64,000 nt of DNA from Ophioderma brevispina (lineage: Eukaryota > Echinodermata > Ophiuroidea > Amphilepidida > Ophiodermatidae), in NCBI GenBank assembly GCA_023653785.1, contig JAMKCH010056953.1, positions 1 to 64,000 of the forward strand, written 5' to 3'. The notes under the pieces were generated by a model, which did not search any database, was not told where the DNA came from, and saw only the letters and a program-made list of their open reading frames with translations. Each line of letters starts with the position of its first letter. The stretch's first letter is position 1. This document shows, piece after piece, positions 53,013 through 64,000 of the stretch. The position numbers and the translations under genes are program-made.

Positions 53013-54864
53013 CGCACAATGCGCCCAAATCGCCGATTTTCTCAGAGCAGCCTCACTGGCTGGTGAAAAGGGCCTGGGATTTTCACTATTTTTTTACTTC
53101 AGGAGTAGATTTGAAACGTAAAACCAATATATTTTAATTCTGGAATATATTCTCTATCATCTAGTACTTACTTAATCTTCTATTTGGTATGAGCTTTAAG
53201 TGGCTCAATGATGATTAATGGTTGTGTATGTCCACCCAAGGTCCAATTGCACAAAAAGCAGGGGAACTAGAGTACAATCGCTGTAGTATATGTGCACATT
53301 TTCTAGAAAATGAATTAAATGTCATCTAAATTTTTGGAATGAATAACAGTGACAAATGGATGATTCATCGACTCCAGCAAATAATGGGCTATCGATAAGT
53401 AAATCCGCTTGTTATGCAGAGGACCAAGTGCTTCAGATTACTTTTTTCATCTGGAACTGCAGAGCCATTGTTATTGACCATGCAGCTGAAAATATTTCGG
53501 GTGTTATACCACCACCCCGATTTAGATAAAACTATTTTTATGGTGTGGAACCCAAATTAACTGTCCCCTTCATGAATAAAGTTAGAGGTTCTATTGTGTT
53601 TTCAATTAACTTTAACCCTATATTTCATAATTTATTCGAAAGGGAAACAAAGGTGAACAAAATTCATGGGGTAAAGTTGTTTGGCAAACTGCGACCTAAC
53701 ATCTTTGTGCAGAATCAAACCTGTAACTTGCCAGGTAACCCAATTTCCAATTTACCACTTTTTAGCAGTAATCGGAAACCATTCACCTATATGAAATGCA
53801 GGTAAACCGGTGCCGAACAAACTTTTAAAATGAATAGAAAAGAGGTCCTACATTAACATGATTAAGTTATGGGTCTTGGTTCTGCACCAGAGGGTGTTTG
53901 AACCAATCCATAATGCATTGCAATGTGCCTATACTGTACTATACTAAACACATGTCAGTACTTGGGGATAAAGGTGTTCCCAAAGTTTAAAAACGACAAG
54001 ACATTTCAGAATCATGCTAAAAAATTCCCAGTAACTAATTCTTTGTGGGCTAAAATGAACATAAGTAGTCAGTGTTTTTATGTTTTAAGATAGGATTTTG
54101 TGGGATCACATGACTCTACTGAGGTGGAAATTTTCCCAAAACTGGTGCATTGTGGGATTGACTCAATATACTCTCTGGTTCTGCACCAAGGATACTGAAC
54201 TCAGCAAGAAGAAGTTCCGTTAAAATTCTTTTATTTTGTGGGCTATAGCTCAATCGTGAATCTGGTGGGTGATCATAACTGAAAGGTTTCAAACGTCATG
54301 GACAATAACAATAACAATGCTCTGCAGTTACAGAGAATATGAAGTCCGAGTCCGTTGTCCTATGTCATACCGGGCGTATTTACTTATCATAGTGCCATTA
54401 TTTGCTGGAGTCCATGGAAACTGGGGTACAGCCGTTGGTCACTGATTTTAATTTTTTCCCAGGGGGGAAAAGAGATGACATTTTATGATTTTCAAGAAAA
54501 TGTCACATACAGACATGAGAACATGTGTAACTTATTATTATGATATTTTTAAGAATTATTTAGACTAAGATTGGTACTTCCCCGGGGTGCGTCACCTTTA
54601 TAATGCTCTGAATCTGCCGCATTGCCTAATGTGTTGAGATTTGTCCATTTACAACAGAAATAAACAAAATTAGTGGAATGTCTCCGGTGGCCTCGATATG
54701 GCATTTGGGATTTCCAAATGGTAATTCATGGCATTCCTTTTACGTACATTTTCCTAATGGCGGCCTCGGTCCCGTGACATACAAATCCCTCTTATAAGCT
54801 TTGTCAATAAAATTATTAGTAAATGTTAATATCCATAATTTTTGGATTATAATTAGTGACTTAA
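53013..54864. other. Intergenic, nothing recognised
   Basis: Two loosely similar blocks at about 53,870-53,960 and 54,170-54,230 share 'ggttctgcaccaag', suggesting an old direct duplication. No gene seen. Confidence 0.4.
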
Positions 54865-55191
54865 AGGTGCAATGAGAGATTTTGAGCACCCCGAATATTA
54901 TTTCATAATATTAGTAATTTCATATTAGACACTCAATAAATTTCTTGTCTTAAAGAAGAGAAACAAAGGCGATTTGGATTTGCTTGTATTGCAAATGTAA
55001 AACATAGGCTGAATTTCGTATTTGCTCCTATAACAAATTAAAAATTTCATTTTTGTACCCAAGAAAACATTTTCTCGGCTTAATCCTTTCAGTGGTGGAT
55101 ATTTTTTGATGGAAAGCTTTCCACCAAAAAACATCAGTACTGTCCTATTCTTTTAAGGAACACCAGATATGTGAAATCTCTCGTTGCACCT
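54865..55191. mobile_element. TTAA-type MITE (AGGTGCAACGAGAGATTT family), copy 3
   Basis: Termini AGGTGCAATGAGAGATTTT and complement of ATCTCTCGTTGCACCT, with TTAA at 54,861-54,864 and 55,192-55,195. The interior is reverse-complement homologous to 34,085-34,435 ('cggcttaatcctttcag' versus 'ctgaaaggattaagctg'; 'tttgctcctata' versus 'tataggagtaaat'). piggyBac-like, non-autonomous. Confidence 0.9.
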
Positions 55192-55543
55192 TTAAAATGT
55201 CGGGGTTGGTGAATAACCCACACTGCAAAACAGTGTTAATTTCCATAACTGTCGTTAGATTTGTGACCAGATATAGCTTTAAGTCGAGTCGCTGTCCAAT
55301 ACACATAAGAGTGCCCTCCTACTTTAGTCGTTGAAATAGACTAGCAATCGAGTCACGCCTGAATGGTCGATGCCGATTTGAATTCAATGTTGCCATTAGG
55401 ATGGCATGTCCTATCCCCTGCTGATGGTTCATTGCCTTCATACAGGTGTGCCATCCTGCGGTATACTCTGTCTTTCAGTTCGTTCTGTCACCTCAAGTTC
55501 TGCCCTAAGCTCTCTTCATTTTGACTCTGTGTCAGCTCTGCAG
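55192..55543. other. Intergenic, nothing recognised
   Basis: No feature supported. Confidence 0.4.
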
Positions 55544-55843
55544 TCAATATTCCCCAGTAAACTTCCTGGTCACATTTAAGTACTGTGATAGGGTCGGTAA
55601 CATCCCTGCGCCATTATACAATGCGGGCACACTCTGTATAACGTTATGTGCCAACCTTCGGTGGTAGTTCCTGAGGCAGACGATATCCCCCACCTTGGCT
55701 ATTCGCTCTGGTATCACGGGCAACACGGTCCTTTCTCGTGCCAAAGTACTGCCGGAATTGAAAAAAAGCAAAGTAAGGAATTTAATTTGAAGAGGGTATG
55801 GTCTATCCATGGCGGTAGAAAGAGTGGAGCGGACAAGGTCCAA
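55544..55843 (-). other. Unrecognised 99-codon open frame
   Basis: The minus-strand frame includes RIAKVGDIVCLRNYHRRLAH, then NVIQSVPALYNGAGMLPT. A 'KVGDIV' motif followed by a basic segment can be found at the C-terminus of retroelement integrases, but the following residues do not support that family. There is no splice-site support. It may be a decayed transposon fragment or chance. Confidence 0.25.
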
Positions 55844-56795
55844 TCTATGTACCCATGGTGGTTATATCATACGGGTCAGTGGTGAAGTAGATGAGAGAGG
55901 ATCTTTCAATTCAATTAAAAATTAGTTTTATTAGCATTATCATTCAGCAAATACATTACATTCTGATACAATTTATTTACAGTTGTTAGTGGAATAAATA
56001 TTGACCATATTTTAAGAGGGCGAAAAACTCAGTACCCGAGAGGGGGGGTCAAAGGGGGGGTTTGACCCCGGGCCCGGGGGTCTAGGGCCCGTTACAAAAT
56101 TAAAAATGAATGAAGAAAAAATAAATAAAAGGTTCAACCCTTGCGGTTGTGACTAAAGTCAGAGAGGGAGAGAAAGTGGTGGACGGAGGGAGGGAGCGAG
56201 CGAGAGAGAGAAAGAGAGCGCTATTGGGCGGATTACAGGGGTCCTCGTCTCCCCCTCTTGCGAAAATGATACCTACTTACGTATAGAAAATTACTCCGTT
56301 AAACCATTAAAATTTCCATTTTTGTTCGCGCTCGCGTGTTAATAATTCAATGTAGGGGCCTCTCATGCATGGTTTGATAAAAAAACAATATAAGAGTTTT
56401 GTTTATAAAAGGTTGGCATGGAATTATATATAGTGGACATTCTTACCATTTCAATTCTTTCTGTCAATTATACAAGAGAAAATGTGTTTGGAAAGTGAAC
56501 ATTGACAAAAGTTGTGACGCTTCGTGCCTGCACCCACACGGGCCGGTTCATATATTGAACTCTCCTGAACATGTATATAATTATTATTCAAAAAAAACAA
56601 AAACGATAAAAAAAATAAAAAAAATTTTACTTTAAAAAACATTTATCATACCTCTATCATTAATAAGTGAAACACTTACAATTTCCCTATTTGTTTCTGA
56701 TCAAATTTAATGAGAAAAATGTGGCTTTGGAAAGGGAACATTGCAAGGATCCCCGCTGTGCGCGAGAGCGAAAATATTTCCCCGGGGTTTTAGCT
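55844..56795. other. Intergenic; G/C runs and GA microsatellite
   Basis: A palindromic G/C block at about 56,040-56,095 ('gacccccgggcccgg'-like text) and a GA/GAGC-rich microsatellite at about 56,162-56,222. No gene. Confidence 0.5.
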
Positions 56796-57120
56796 AAGTG
56801 GCGTAGCCAGGTGGGGGAAAAGAGCGGAAGAGGGGGGCAGAGTGCCCCTTGAAAACATTTTTGAGGGGAAATGGGAAATAATAAACAGTGGATTCATGTT
56901 AAATCAGCCCTTTTCGGGATTCTTCTGCCCTGCGACCGGGAAGGAAATGTTTGCTTGGTCGGGACCCATCTGTTGCAACCCTACCGGGAAAGTTGCCCCC
57001 TCGGAACCACAATGCTGCCTACAGAGCCTGGGTATGGGGGTTTGGGGAAAAACGAAGTGTGAAAGGGGCCCGTTAACTCCAACATACCCACCCCCCCCCT
57101 GGGCCCGCAATTTCTCTGGG
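56796..57120. mobile_element. hAT-like repeat fragment
   Basis: Begins 'agtggcgtagccaggtgggg'. It shares 'catgttaaatcagcc', 'gaccgggaa' and 'ttgccccctc' with the hAT MITE at 49,347-49,553. The right terminus is not identifiable. Confidence 0.6.
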
Positions 57121-57449
57121 CGGCCCTGGGGAAACTTATATACAGAGTTGATGAAATGCATTGATATCAAATGCAGGAGAGGCCATAATAAGTCTGAGGA
57201 CTTTGATGGCATGAACCCCACCTATGATTATGATTTAATAATTTAACTACTGGACAAGGACATGACAAGACAAGACAGAACAGGACGATACAGGACGAGG
57301 ACATGGACAATTATTGTTTTAACAAGATCAGGGAAAAGAACATGGTGAACGTGGCGAAACAGTAAAGAAACGATAAAAGAGGAAGGATAAAAAAGGTATT
57401 GCCAATTATTGATGTGGTCAACTATAGAAATGAGGGGAAAAAAATTACT
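57121..57449. other. LINE 3' flank, A/G-rich
   Basis: 'gacaagacaagacagaacag'-type repeats at about 57,258-57,310. It could be the 3' UTR or tail of the LINE on the minus strand, or unrelated simple sequence. Confidence 0.35.
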
Positions 57450-60440
57450 GATGAAATGTTTAGACTATAATCAAAAAAGTTCAATGTTAAATATGTATTA
57501 ATTAACTCTTGTTTTAGATAAATTTAAAAGCTTAATGTTTTAGAGTTTATGATACTTTTACTAAGTGTGTTCCATATTTTGGGGACCAGAGTATTAGTAT
57601 TTTACTGAGGTAATTAATTAGGTTTGATGAGGGTTTGGTTGTCTGTATTTGTTGGCATTTCTGGTGTGATATGTGGTGTATATCACTATGTTGGAAAAAT
57701 AGTTAAAAATGAGTTTGGTCGGTGATTGAGTTGTAACGATACATGAAAATCGCTGTTTGTAGTTATTTAAATCATAAATGTTAAGAGTTTTTAGAATGTG
57801 GAACATTGGTTTAGTATGATTGTCTTCAGTATTATTAATGGACGTAGGCTCAGTTTTTTTGAAGTTTGAATATATGGTCCAATTTATTCGAAAATAGGAG
57901 GGGAAGTCCATGGACAGTGGTTATTATCTAAGTTATGTCTGTATTGCCCAGGCTCTATGTTTACTGTAAAGATAGTACGCGGTTAGTATAGTGTGGTTGT
58001 ATTAAAGAGAATAAGATATGGTTGGGAAGGGTGTTGCGGAGTTTTCTAAGAATCACGATGTTCTTAGAAATTTGCATTTGTAGTTTTTTGGAGATATGGG
58101 ATATTTTCCAGGACAGTTTTGGTCACTTATTACACCCAGGAAATTTTGTATGGTCTACGAGGTGAATGGGTGTTTGTATTGTTCAATCATGTTTGGTTGG
58201 TGTTTGTGTCAGTGTTTTCTTTGTGAGGTGAATATTAGTTAGTTTTTTGATAATTAAGCGAAAGTTTGTTGGCTTAAACCAGTGTGATACATTTATTAAC
58301 TCTTTGTTAAATATGTGTGAGAGTATTGTGTTAAGGTTTTTGTGTGATAGGAAAGAAATATGTTGGTGTCATGCAAATAATACAAAGGAAGAAGTGTTTG
58401 GAAGAAGAAGGAATATCATTGACATAGAGGAGAAAAAGCAAGGGACACCAGTATAGACCCTTGAGGTTACACCACAGGAAACTGGGAGGAGGTCCCGAAG
58501 AGTGTGAACCGAAAGAAGTGAATTGGAATCTATTGGCTAGATAACTGGAGAGAAGATCTAAGGGAAAGACCACGAATACCATAGTGGTGGAGTTTGGCAA
58601 ATAGAATATCATGATCGATCGTGTCGAAGGCTTTGGATAAATCGAGGAAGATACCAATAGGGTGATAGTTGAGAGCAAGGGAAAAGAGATGGTTTATGAT
58701 ATCCAGAAGAGGAAAGGGTCTGTTGAGTGTTGTTTGCGAAAGCCATAGTGGTTGTCATGAAGAATATTAAGCGGGTGAGAACAATTATTCAAGTCTGTAT
58801 AGATTAAGACGATCAAGTATTTGGAGAAACATGGAAGAAGAGATATAGGGCGGTAATTGAAGAAGACTGGGGATCATCTTTTGAAGGCAGGAATGGACTT
58901 TCGCAACTTTGAGAGCTGAGGGAAGATACCAGTCGATAAGGAAAGGTTAATGTTATTAAAGATGTCGGTGGTAAGGGGTTTGGAGATGAAGGAATGACAC
59001 GCTTAACGATCGAGGGGCTAACGATCATCAGAGCCTGCGCGTTTGCCATTCTTGAAATTTCTTACGATGTCAAGACCTCCTTTTCATCTATGGGATTGAA
59101 GAAGATGGAGTTGGAATGGCGGATCATCAAAGGGGAAAATCAGAATAGAGAAGAGGAACGGGATCTTAGAGGCAAGTTCAGGACCAACATTGGCGAAAAA
59201 GGAGTTGAAACTGTGGAGATGAGTTCTGGGTATGAAATCTTGACAGAGCCATCAGAAAATAGGAAGGAGCCTTAGGTTTGGAGTTTGCCGATGAAATTGT
59301 TGATTGTTGCATGTGATTTTTATGCTGTATTGTACATGTTAAAATTTATAGAGTGTATGTTTTTGCGAGAAAGACTTATGATTAATTAAGTTAGTTAATT
59401 TATTTAAATTAATATATTATTTTGTTAATATCATGGGAATGTTTATTACATTTATGGTATAGTTTGTCCTTCTCGTTTAATGATTTAATTATTTCCCGCA
59501 AGTAATTCCAAGGTTTGCTTCTTTACGTGGTTATGTTTTTTTAATTTTAGGGAAATGCTTATCGTAAAGGAGATAGAGTGAATTGTATTTATGAACATGT
59601 TATATGATTATCTAGCAAAGTACATCTAATACATCGTCCCAATATTTGGACTAATTCAGTTTAATGAAGTGAAATCGTAGAATTAGTTATTTTTCTTTTG
59701 GTGTAATATTTTGTTAGGAATTCAGAACTATTTTGATTTGTCTAGTGTTGTTATTCATAATGTGAACTACTGGGAAATGTCAGTTATGTCGTTGTATAGA
59801 GTACCTCGGGGTAAATATGATGATTTAGGACGTTAGTAACATATCTTGTCAATGAGGGGGGGAGATGTCAGGAGGTTGTGACGCGAGTAGGTTTGTCAAT
59901 AAGTGGATAACTAGAGCTGAGTGACATTAGTTATTTAGAAATTTGTCATTTGAATCAGAGTGAGTTGATGTGTTTAGCAAATTGATGTTTGTTTTAAAAT
60001 CCCCCACACATGAGCTTGGTAAGTTTTGAGATAATCATGTTGATTGTGGTGGAAAATAGTGGTGAATGGTTGAGGGTATCTATCAGGGGGCCTGTAAATG
60101 ACGCCAACGATGTGGTATGTTGGGTGGCTTTCGATCTCAACAAAGCTGGAGTCATATTACGCGATTTAATTAGGTTGAAATATGACGGATTTGAAATCAG
60201 ATCATGGAAATAATAACGCGACCCTGCTCCTCTTTTAAAACGTCTGTGGCAATGAGCATTAGAGTAGTAACCATGCAATGTATTTAAGGAAGGTAGGGAT
60301 TTTCAATCATTAGCCAAGTGTCACTAAAAGCTAATAAGGGAAATTTATGAGTTAGTGTTTTCAAGAAGTCTGTTATACTATCAATATTTTTAGGTAGGCT
60401 GCGGGAATTGAAGTGATCAGACTAGGTGAGAACTATTTAA
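57450..60440 (-). mobile_element. Degenerate CR1/L2-like LINE (non-LTR retrotransposon)
   Basis: Minus strand, read from right to left. An endonuclease-like region lies at about 60,440-59,990, with 'FLKTLTHKFPLLAFSDTWL' once frames are combined, then RFKRGAG and later ISKL..CGGF. The RT domain lies at about 59,050-58,330: PAFK-type block, DDPQS, YRPISLLPCFSK by frame combination, then [33 protein letters not shown], and a damaged FADDTNIF catalytic box with two bases missing at about 58,365. A C-terminal block at 57,911-57,618 contains YHTRNANKYRQPNPHQT, characteristic of CR1/L2-type elements. Many frameshifts; inactive. Confidence 0.85.
58331..58678 (-). pseudogene. LINE reverse transcriptase core, frame-shifted
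   Basis: The continuous frame carries [20 protein letters not shown] and CPLLFLLYVNDIPSSSK. The finger/palm segments upstream are in a neighbouring frame. The ADD catalytic box is disrupted at about 58,365. Part of the LINE above. Confidence 0.8.
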
Positions 60441-61099
60441 GATGTTAAGTTAAGTCATTATTGAAAGTATCACTACAATGTAATACATTTATCGTTAATA
60501 GTATTGACATCGTAATATTTGTTCAGATTAGAATTTTATCGTCAGTAGCGTTTTAGTTAACTGGATAAATTTTAGTTTAAGAAATCATCAAAAGAAAACT
60601 TTATGATATTGGAAAATTGATCTGTAAGTCTGTTTAAATTCATCTTCACAATATGTGGTTTAAATGCTAGAAGTGCCCATTACCATATTTTACAATAACC
60701 AAGGGAATAAGGCGGAATGAAAACAACATTATAAGAAGAATTTAAAGCGCACCGGTTATGGGAACGACTGGTAGCAGACAGCGCAAGAGAGAAGAGATGA
60801 ATGTTTGTACCCTGAAATTGTTTACAACAATATTTGAACCAAAAGACATTGAGATCATAAAACATATATACCGAAAATTAACAGGAAAAATAATTGACAC
60901 TGAAAATGCTAGCATGCAAGCATACGAAAAAACAGATCAGCATACACGCATGCAAACAAGTTAGTATTAAAATCAAAAAACAAATAATGAATTTCTTTTT
61001 GCCGGTAATAAATACACAGTTGGTGCAAGTGTAGAGCAAGTTCGTGGTCGCCTCAAAAACTCAAACAAATGGGAGGGGGTTTATCGTAGTGAGAGGATA
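60441..61099. other. Sequence 5' of the LINE, nothing recognised
   Basis: AT-rich. A short plus-strand frame at 60,758-60,964 has no family match that I recognise. Confidence 0.4.
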
Positions 61100-62120
61100 A
61101 CAATGTAGATGAATTCAATTTAAGTCATGAAAAAAATGAGATAGGAGGCAGAATAGTGTAATGACTATTGAGAAGGGGGACAGATTTAAGAGAAAAATGG
61201 CACATAGGTCATAAGGCACGAGCGAACAAACGATGGTAGTAAAGAAGTCATTACACTTAAAACAGCAGGCATGAAAAGGTTATTTGGTAGCAGAAACAAT
61301 TACATTATAGCAGGTGATACAGCGTGCAAGGAATTCATGCAACATAGCGAAGACTCACTTCCCCCACTAAAACAAATTGATTGCTATTGATACTGTGTAA
61401 TGTAACGGTAGAGGATACATACATGCTAACATACAGGTAATTTTGATTCCGGGGGAAAACGGAGATTAAAAGCCGAATAGTGTAATGACTATTGGAGAAG
61501 GGACTGTTGAAAGGAAAGAGGCAAAAAATTACAACATTGATCATATGGGCACGAGCGAGCCTAGAGAAGGGGTAGTTAAGGAAGGTCATTAACCTAAAAC
61601 GGCAATCACCAATTTCAGGCAACATGCACAAGTCATTAAAACACACACAAACAAACACAAAAATACTGTTGCTGTGAGCAATCACATTATAGCAGGTGAT
61701 ATTGTAATATATAAGGAATCATGCGAAAATATATCAGTCATAAACTAATATAATAGCATTATTTGCGATTTTGCACTAGTAATGTACCTACCAAAACAGA
61801 GCCTACACATGTGGTACACATAAAAGGCGGAATTCAATTAATTCCAGGGGGAACAATGAGATAGGAGGCCGAATAGTGGAATGACTACTGAGAAGGGGAA
61901 ATTAAGAGCAAATGCAACATAGGTCATTCAGCCACGAGCAAACAGCATTGTATAAGAAGTCATTACAGAAACAGCATTCATGATAAAGACTTAAAACAAC
62001 CCTTTATTTTGTATATGGTACGTACTGTGTAATGTAAACAGGCAGAGCATATACATTGCTCATACAGGTAAATTAAAGTAAAGGGGAAAACAATAGGGAT
62101 AAGCCAAAATAGTGTAATGG
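61100..62120. repeat. Imperfect tandem repeat, four units
   Basis: A core 'gaatagtgtaatgactattg' followed by 'agaagggg' recurs near 61,152, 61,476, 61,874 and (truncated) 62,108, at spacings of roughly 235-400 bp. Between the cores lie 'cataggtcat..gg.cacgagc', 'attatagcaggtgat' and 'gtgtaatgtaa..g.agag.atac' in order. Confidence 0.75.
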
Positions 62121-63308
62121 TACTTAATCTTTATTTGCTAGTGGAATTAATCTTAAGCGGGCTTTTAACAGAAGCCCCACATATCTTCAAACAAAAGTAC
62201 ATCTTCAGTCGTGTTAAAAAGGGATTGTTCAGTATAATTAGATTACGACTTCGCCAGGCTGACCCATTGTTCAAATGTTTGGGTAGCTGTTGGCTGAGCT
62301 CTTTTAATGCAATATATGCACGGTAATACTTTTGGGAGTTGTAAATGAAGTTTAGCATTTGCGTCAAAGAGCAAAAAATGATGCTTTTCTGAATTGCCGG
62401 GGAACATATCTCTATTCACAAATGGCCCAATAAAAAAACTGTATTCAAACGCCCCCTCAGACCAACATTTATCTTTCGCATTGTTAGTCAAACTCCCGCA
62501 TCCCCCGGAAATTATAAAGAATTAAGGTAAGAAACACACCATATTTTTTGGCTTAATGCGAAAATTACTATGTACATGCACTGAAATTATGATGGCCCAA
62601 ATTCAAGTATGGAATTGGACTTATAGAATTGATCACAAGAGACGATTCGACAAAGGTGATAAAAGTGAGATTTTGCTAAAGAGTGAATGGAAATAGTGTT
62701 TTTTACTAATATTCCAATTATTACACGGTCACCAGAGTTAGGATTCTTGTATGACGAAGTGAAGAGGCATTGATCAGTCCTGCCCGACATTAACATCAAA
62801 GGCAACATATCTCACACGGTTCTATCTATTGATTTCAACAATAGGATAATCCGCTTTATGTACTTGAAAGGATTGATATCTAGTGTGTCCACTCTCCATC
62901 TCTTCTACCCTACATGCTATCCGAATCCCCGAGGGTAATACTATGGACTTTTAATAAGGAGGGGTCATTATGATGGCAGAAGGAAGGAAAATGGAGGATT
63001 TGGTGGGGAATACAAAATATTTTGTAAAGCGAGAGAGGGGATAATGGGGCCTGGGTTGCCGATTTTTTTAATTAAGGGAAGCGAAGAGAGAGAAACATTT
63101 GTGAAATTTTTTGACAACAAAAGTTGAAATCTCATTCCACCCAGAATAAAAAGAATACGATAAAGCATGATAAATGGAGGCCTATATCGTAACTTTATTA
63201 AATAGAAAATTAAATCCCAACCATTTTTATGGGCCTTTTCCTAAATTATTTAGTAGAAATATTAACTTAACCATGGTTAAAAATAAAAGTTTTAGCTGTT
63301 CTTTTAAT
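62121..63308. other. Intergenic, nothing recognised
   Basis: Short frames on both strands without recognisable domains. Confidence 0.4.
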
Positions 63309-63706
63309 TAAGGTGCATTTCGTACTTCCAGGCCCCTTCCGTTTTATTCATTCACTAGAAATAATCCTTTTTCTTTATGAAGTTTAGACATGTTAGAACA
63401 GCTTATCACAACTTGTCAGCTGATCCCGACTTTGCGGATTTTTGTGTTATGAGCAAAATGATCGTTTCCCAATGTCCCATGGCTACGTGCATAATTTCTG
63501 TCCCGTTTACAGACAGAAAATTATTATTGGAAAATGACAAAATTGGCAAATTTCTTACAGGCACGACCGAATTTGCACGGAATTAAGATTTGGCACACAT
63601 GGATTAACATGGTTAACGGTTTTCTCAAGATGATATGAAAATATCAACTTCTTTGAGGCAAGTCGGGGGACGAGGATGTGGATCACGAAATGCCCCTATT
63701 AATATT
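63309..63706. mobile_element. TTAA-type MITE (GGGGCATTTCGTGATC family), copy 3
   Basis: Starts 'ttaaggtgcatttcgta' and ends 'gatcacgaaatgcccctatt', which are complementary termini. The interior shares 'cagctgatcccgactt', 'tgttatgagcaaa', 'cagacagaaaatt', 'cttacaggcacgaccgaa' and 'caagtcgggggacgagg' with copies at 25,330 and 47,420. Confidence 0.82.
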
Positions 63707-64000
63707 ATGGGGCCTGCGGGGGAAACAAATTTCTTCACACACGGTACAGAATTCTGCACCCAATGCAGGCCCAATGCATGATGAACTTTTCAAAACTCCA
63801 AGAAGTTGGAAGATGAACTTATTTCAAACATATTTGTTCTAGTTTGAACGATTTCACTTCACATGTGCCACTTTCGGGCAGATTGTGGCCATAATTTAGC
63901 CCAGAGTAAAATATTAAGCAATCGCTTTTTAGAAATTTTGACCAGATTTTTGACCAGAAACATGAGATTTTCACGTTGATCAGTATAGACAGACACGGGT
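63707..64000. other. Window end, nothing recognised
   Basis: No supportable feature. Any gene here would continue beyond the window. Confidence 0.4.

Overview
This is a repeat-rich, intron-rich metazoan nuclear window. The organism is most likely a marine invertebrate deuterostome such as an echinoderm or hemichordate. That placement is an inference from the mix of tRNA-derived SINEs, TTAA-flanked MITEs, CAGTGGCGTAGC-type hAT MITEs and GGTCAAAGGTCA satellites; it is not proven. There is no operon structure, long prokaryotic-style gene or CRISPR array.

One protein-coding gene is recognised with confidence: CTDP1 (FCP1), the RNA polymerase II CTD phosphatase. It lies on the + strand as at least six exons between 12,456 and 41,103. 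The exons carry, in order: the conserved pre-catalytic segment (MVH..VPEL-like); the DLDQT catalytic motif; the rest of the FCPH phosphatase domain (KIRPGC..FLEK, ILSRDEC, IFPCGDSM); a long linker with a 30-bp/10-residue tandem repeat; the BRCT domain split over two exons; and the acidic C-terminal tail (EDLESMDKEVEDIF ... MADAIDDLL). Splice junctions join in phase. The first four exons contain frame-breaking indels, while the last two are clean. I read this as uneven polishing of a noisy long-read assembly, with pseudogenisation as the alternative. The 5' exon(s) coding the N-terminal lipoyl-like domain were not found.

The introns hold most of the unusual material. 13.1-14.6 kb holds a defective mariner element with TA target-site duplications. 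25.8-32.0 kb is a roughly 6-kb GC- and CpG-rich island with no convincing ORF and many short CCCC-loop-GGGG palindromes. 32.05-35.0 kb is a head-to-tail duplication of about 1.47 kb that includes the second BRCT exon, with the first copy badly degraded. 35.0-35.95 kb is a satellite dense in perfect nuclear-receptor DR1 motifs. 36.2-36.9 kb holds two MITEs, 37.1-38.2 kb a tandem repeat of about 480 bp, and 38.25-39.67 kb a strongly G-skewed minisatellite.

Downstream of CTDP1 (41.1-64 kb) there are a tRNA-like SINE, a Harbinger-type MITE with TTA duplications, a 1.2-kb foldback element, several TTAA and hAT MITEs, a candidate first exon with a CRE on the minus strand near 52.7-53.0 kb, and an eroded CR1/L2-like LINE on the minus strand (about 60.4 to 57.4 kb). 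The first 11 kb holds only repeats and sequence in which no gene was recognised. All coordinates of repeat edges are by eye and good to roughly 10-20 bases unless a TSD is quoted.
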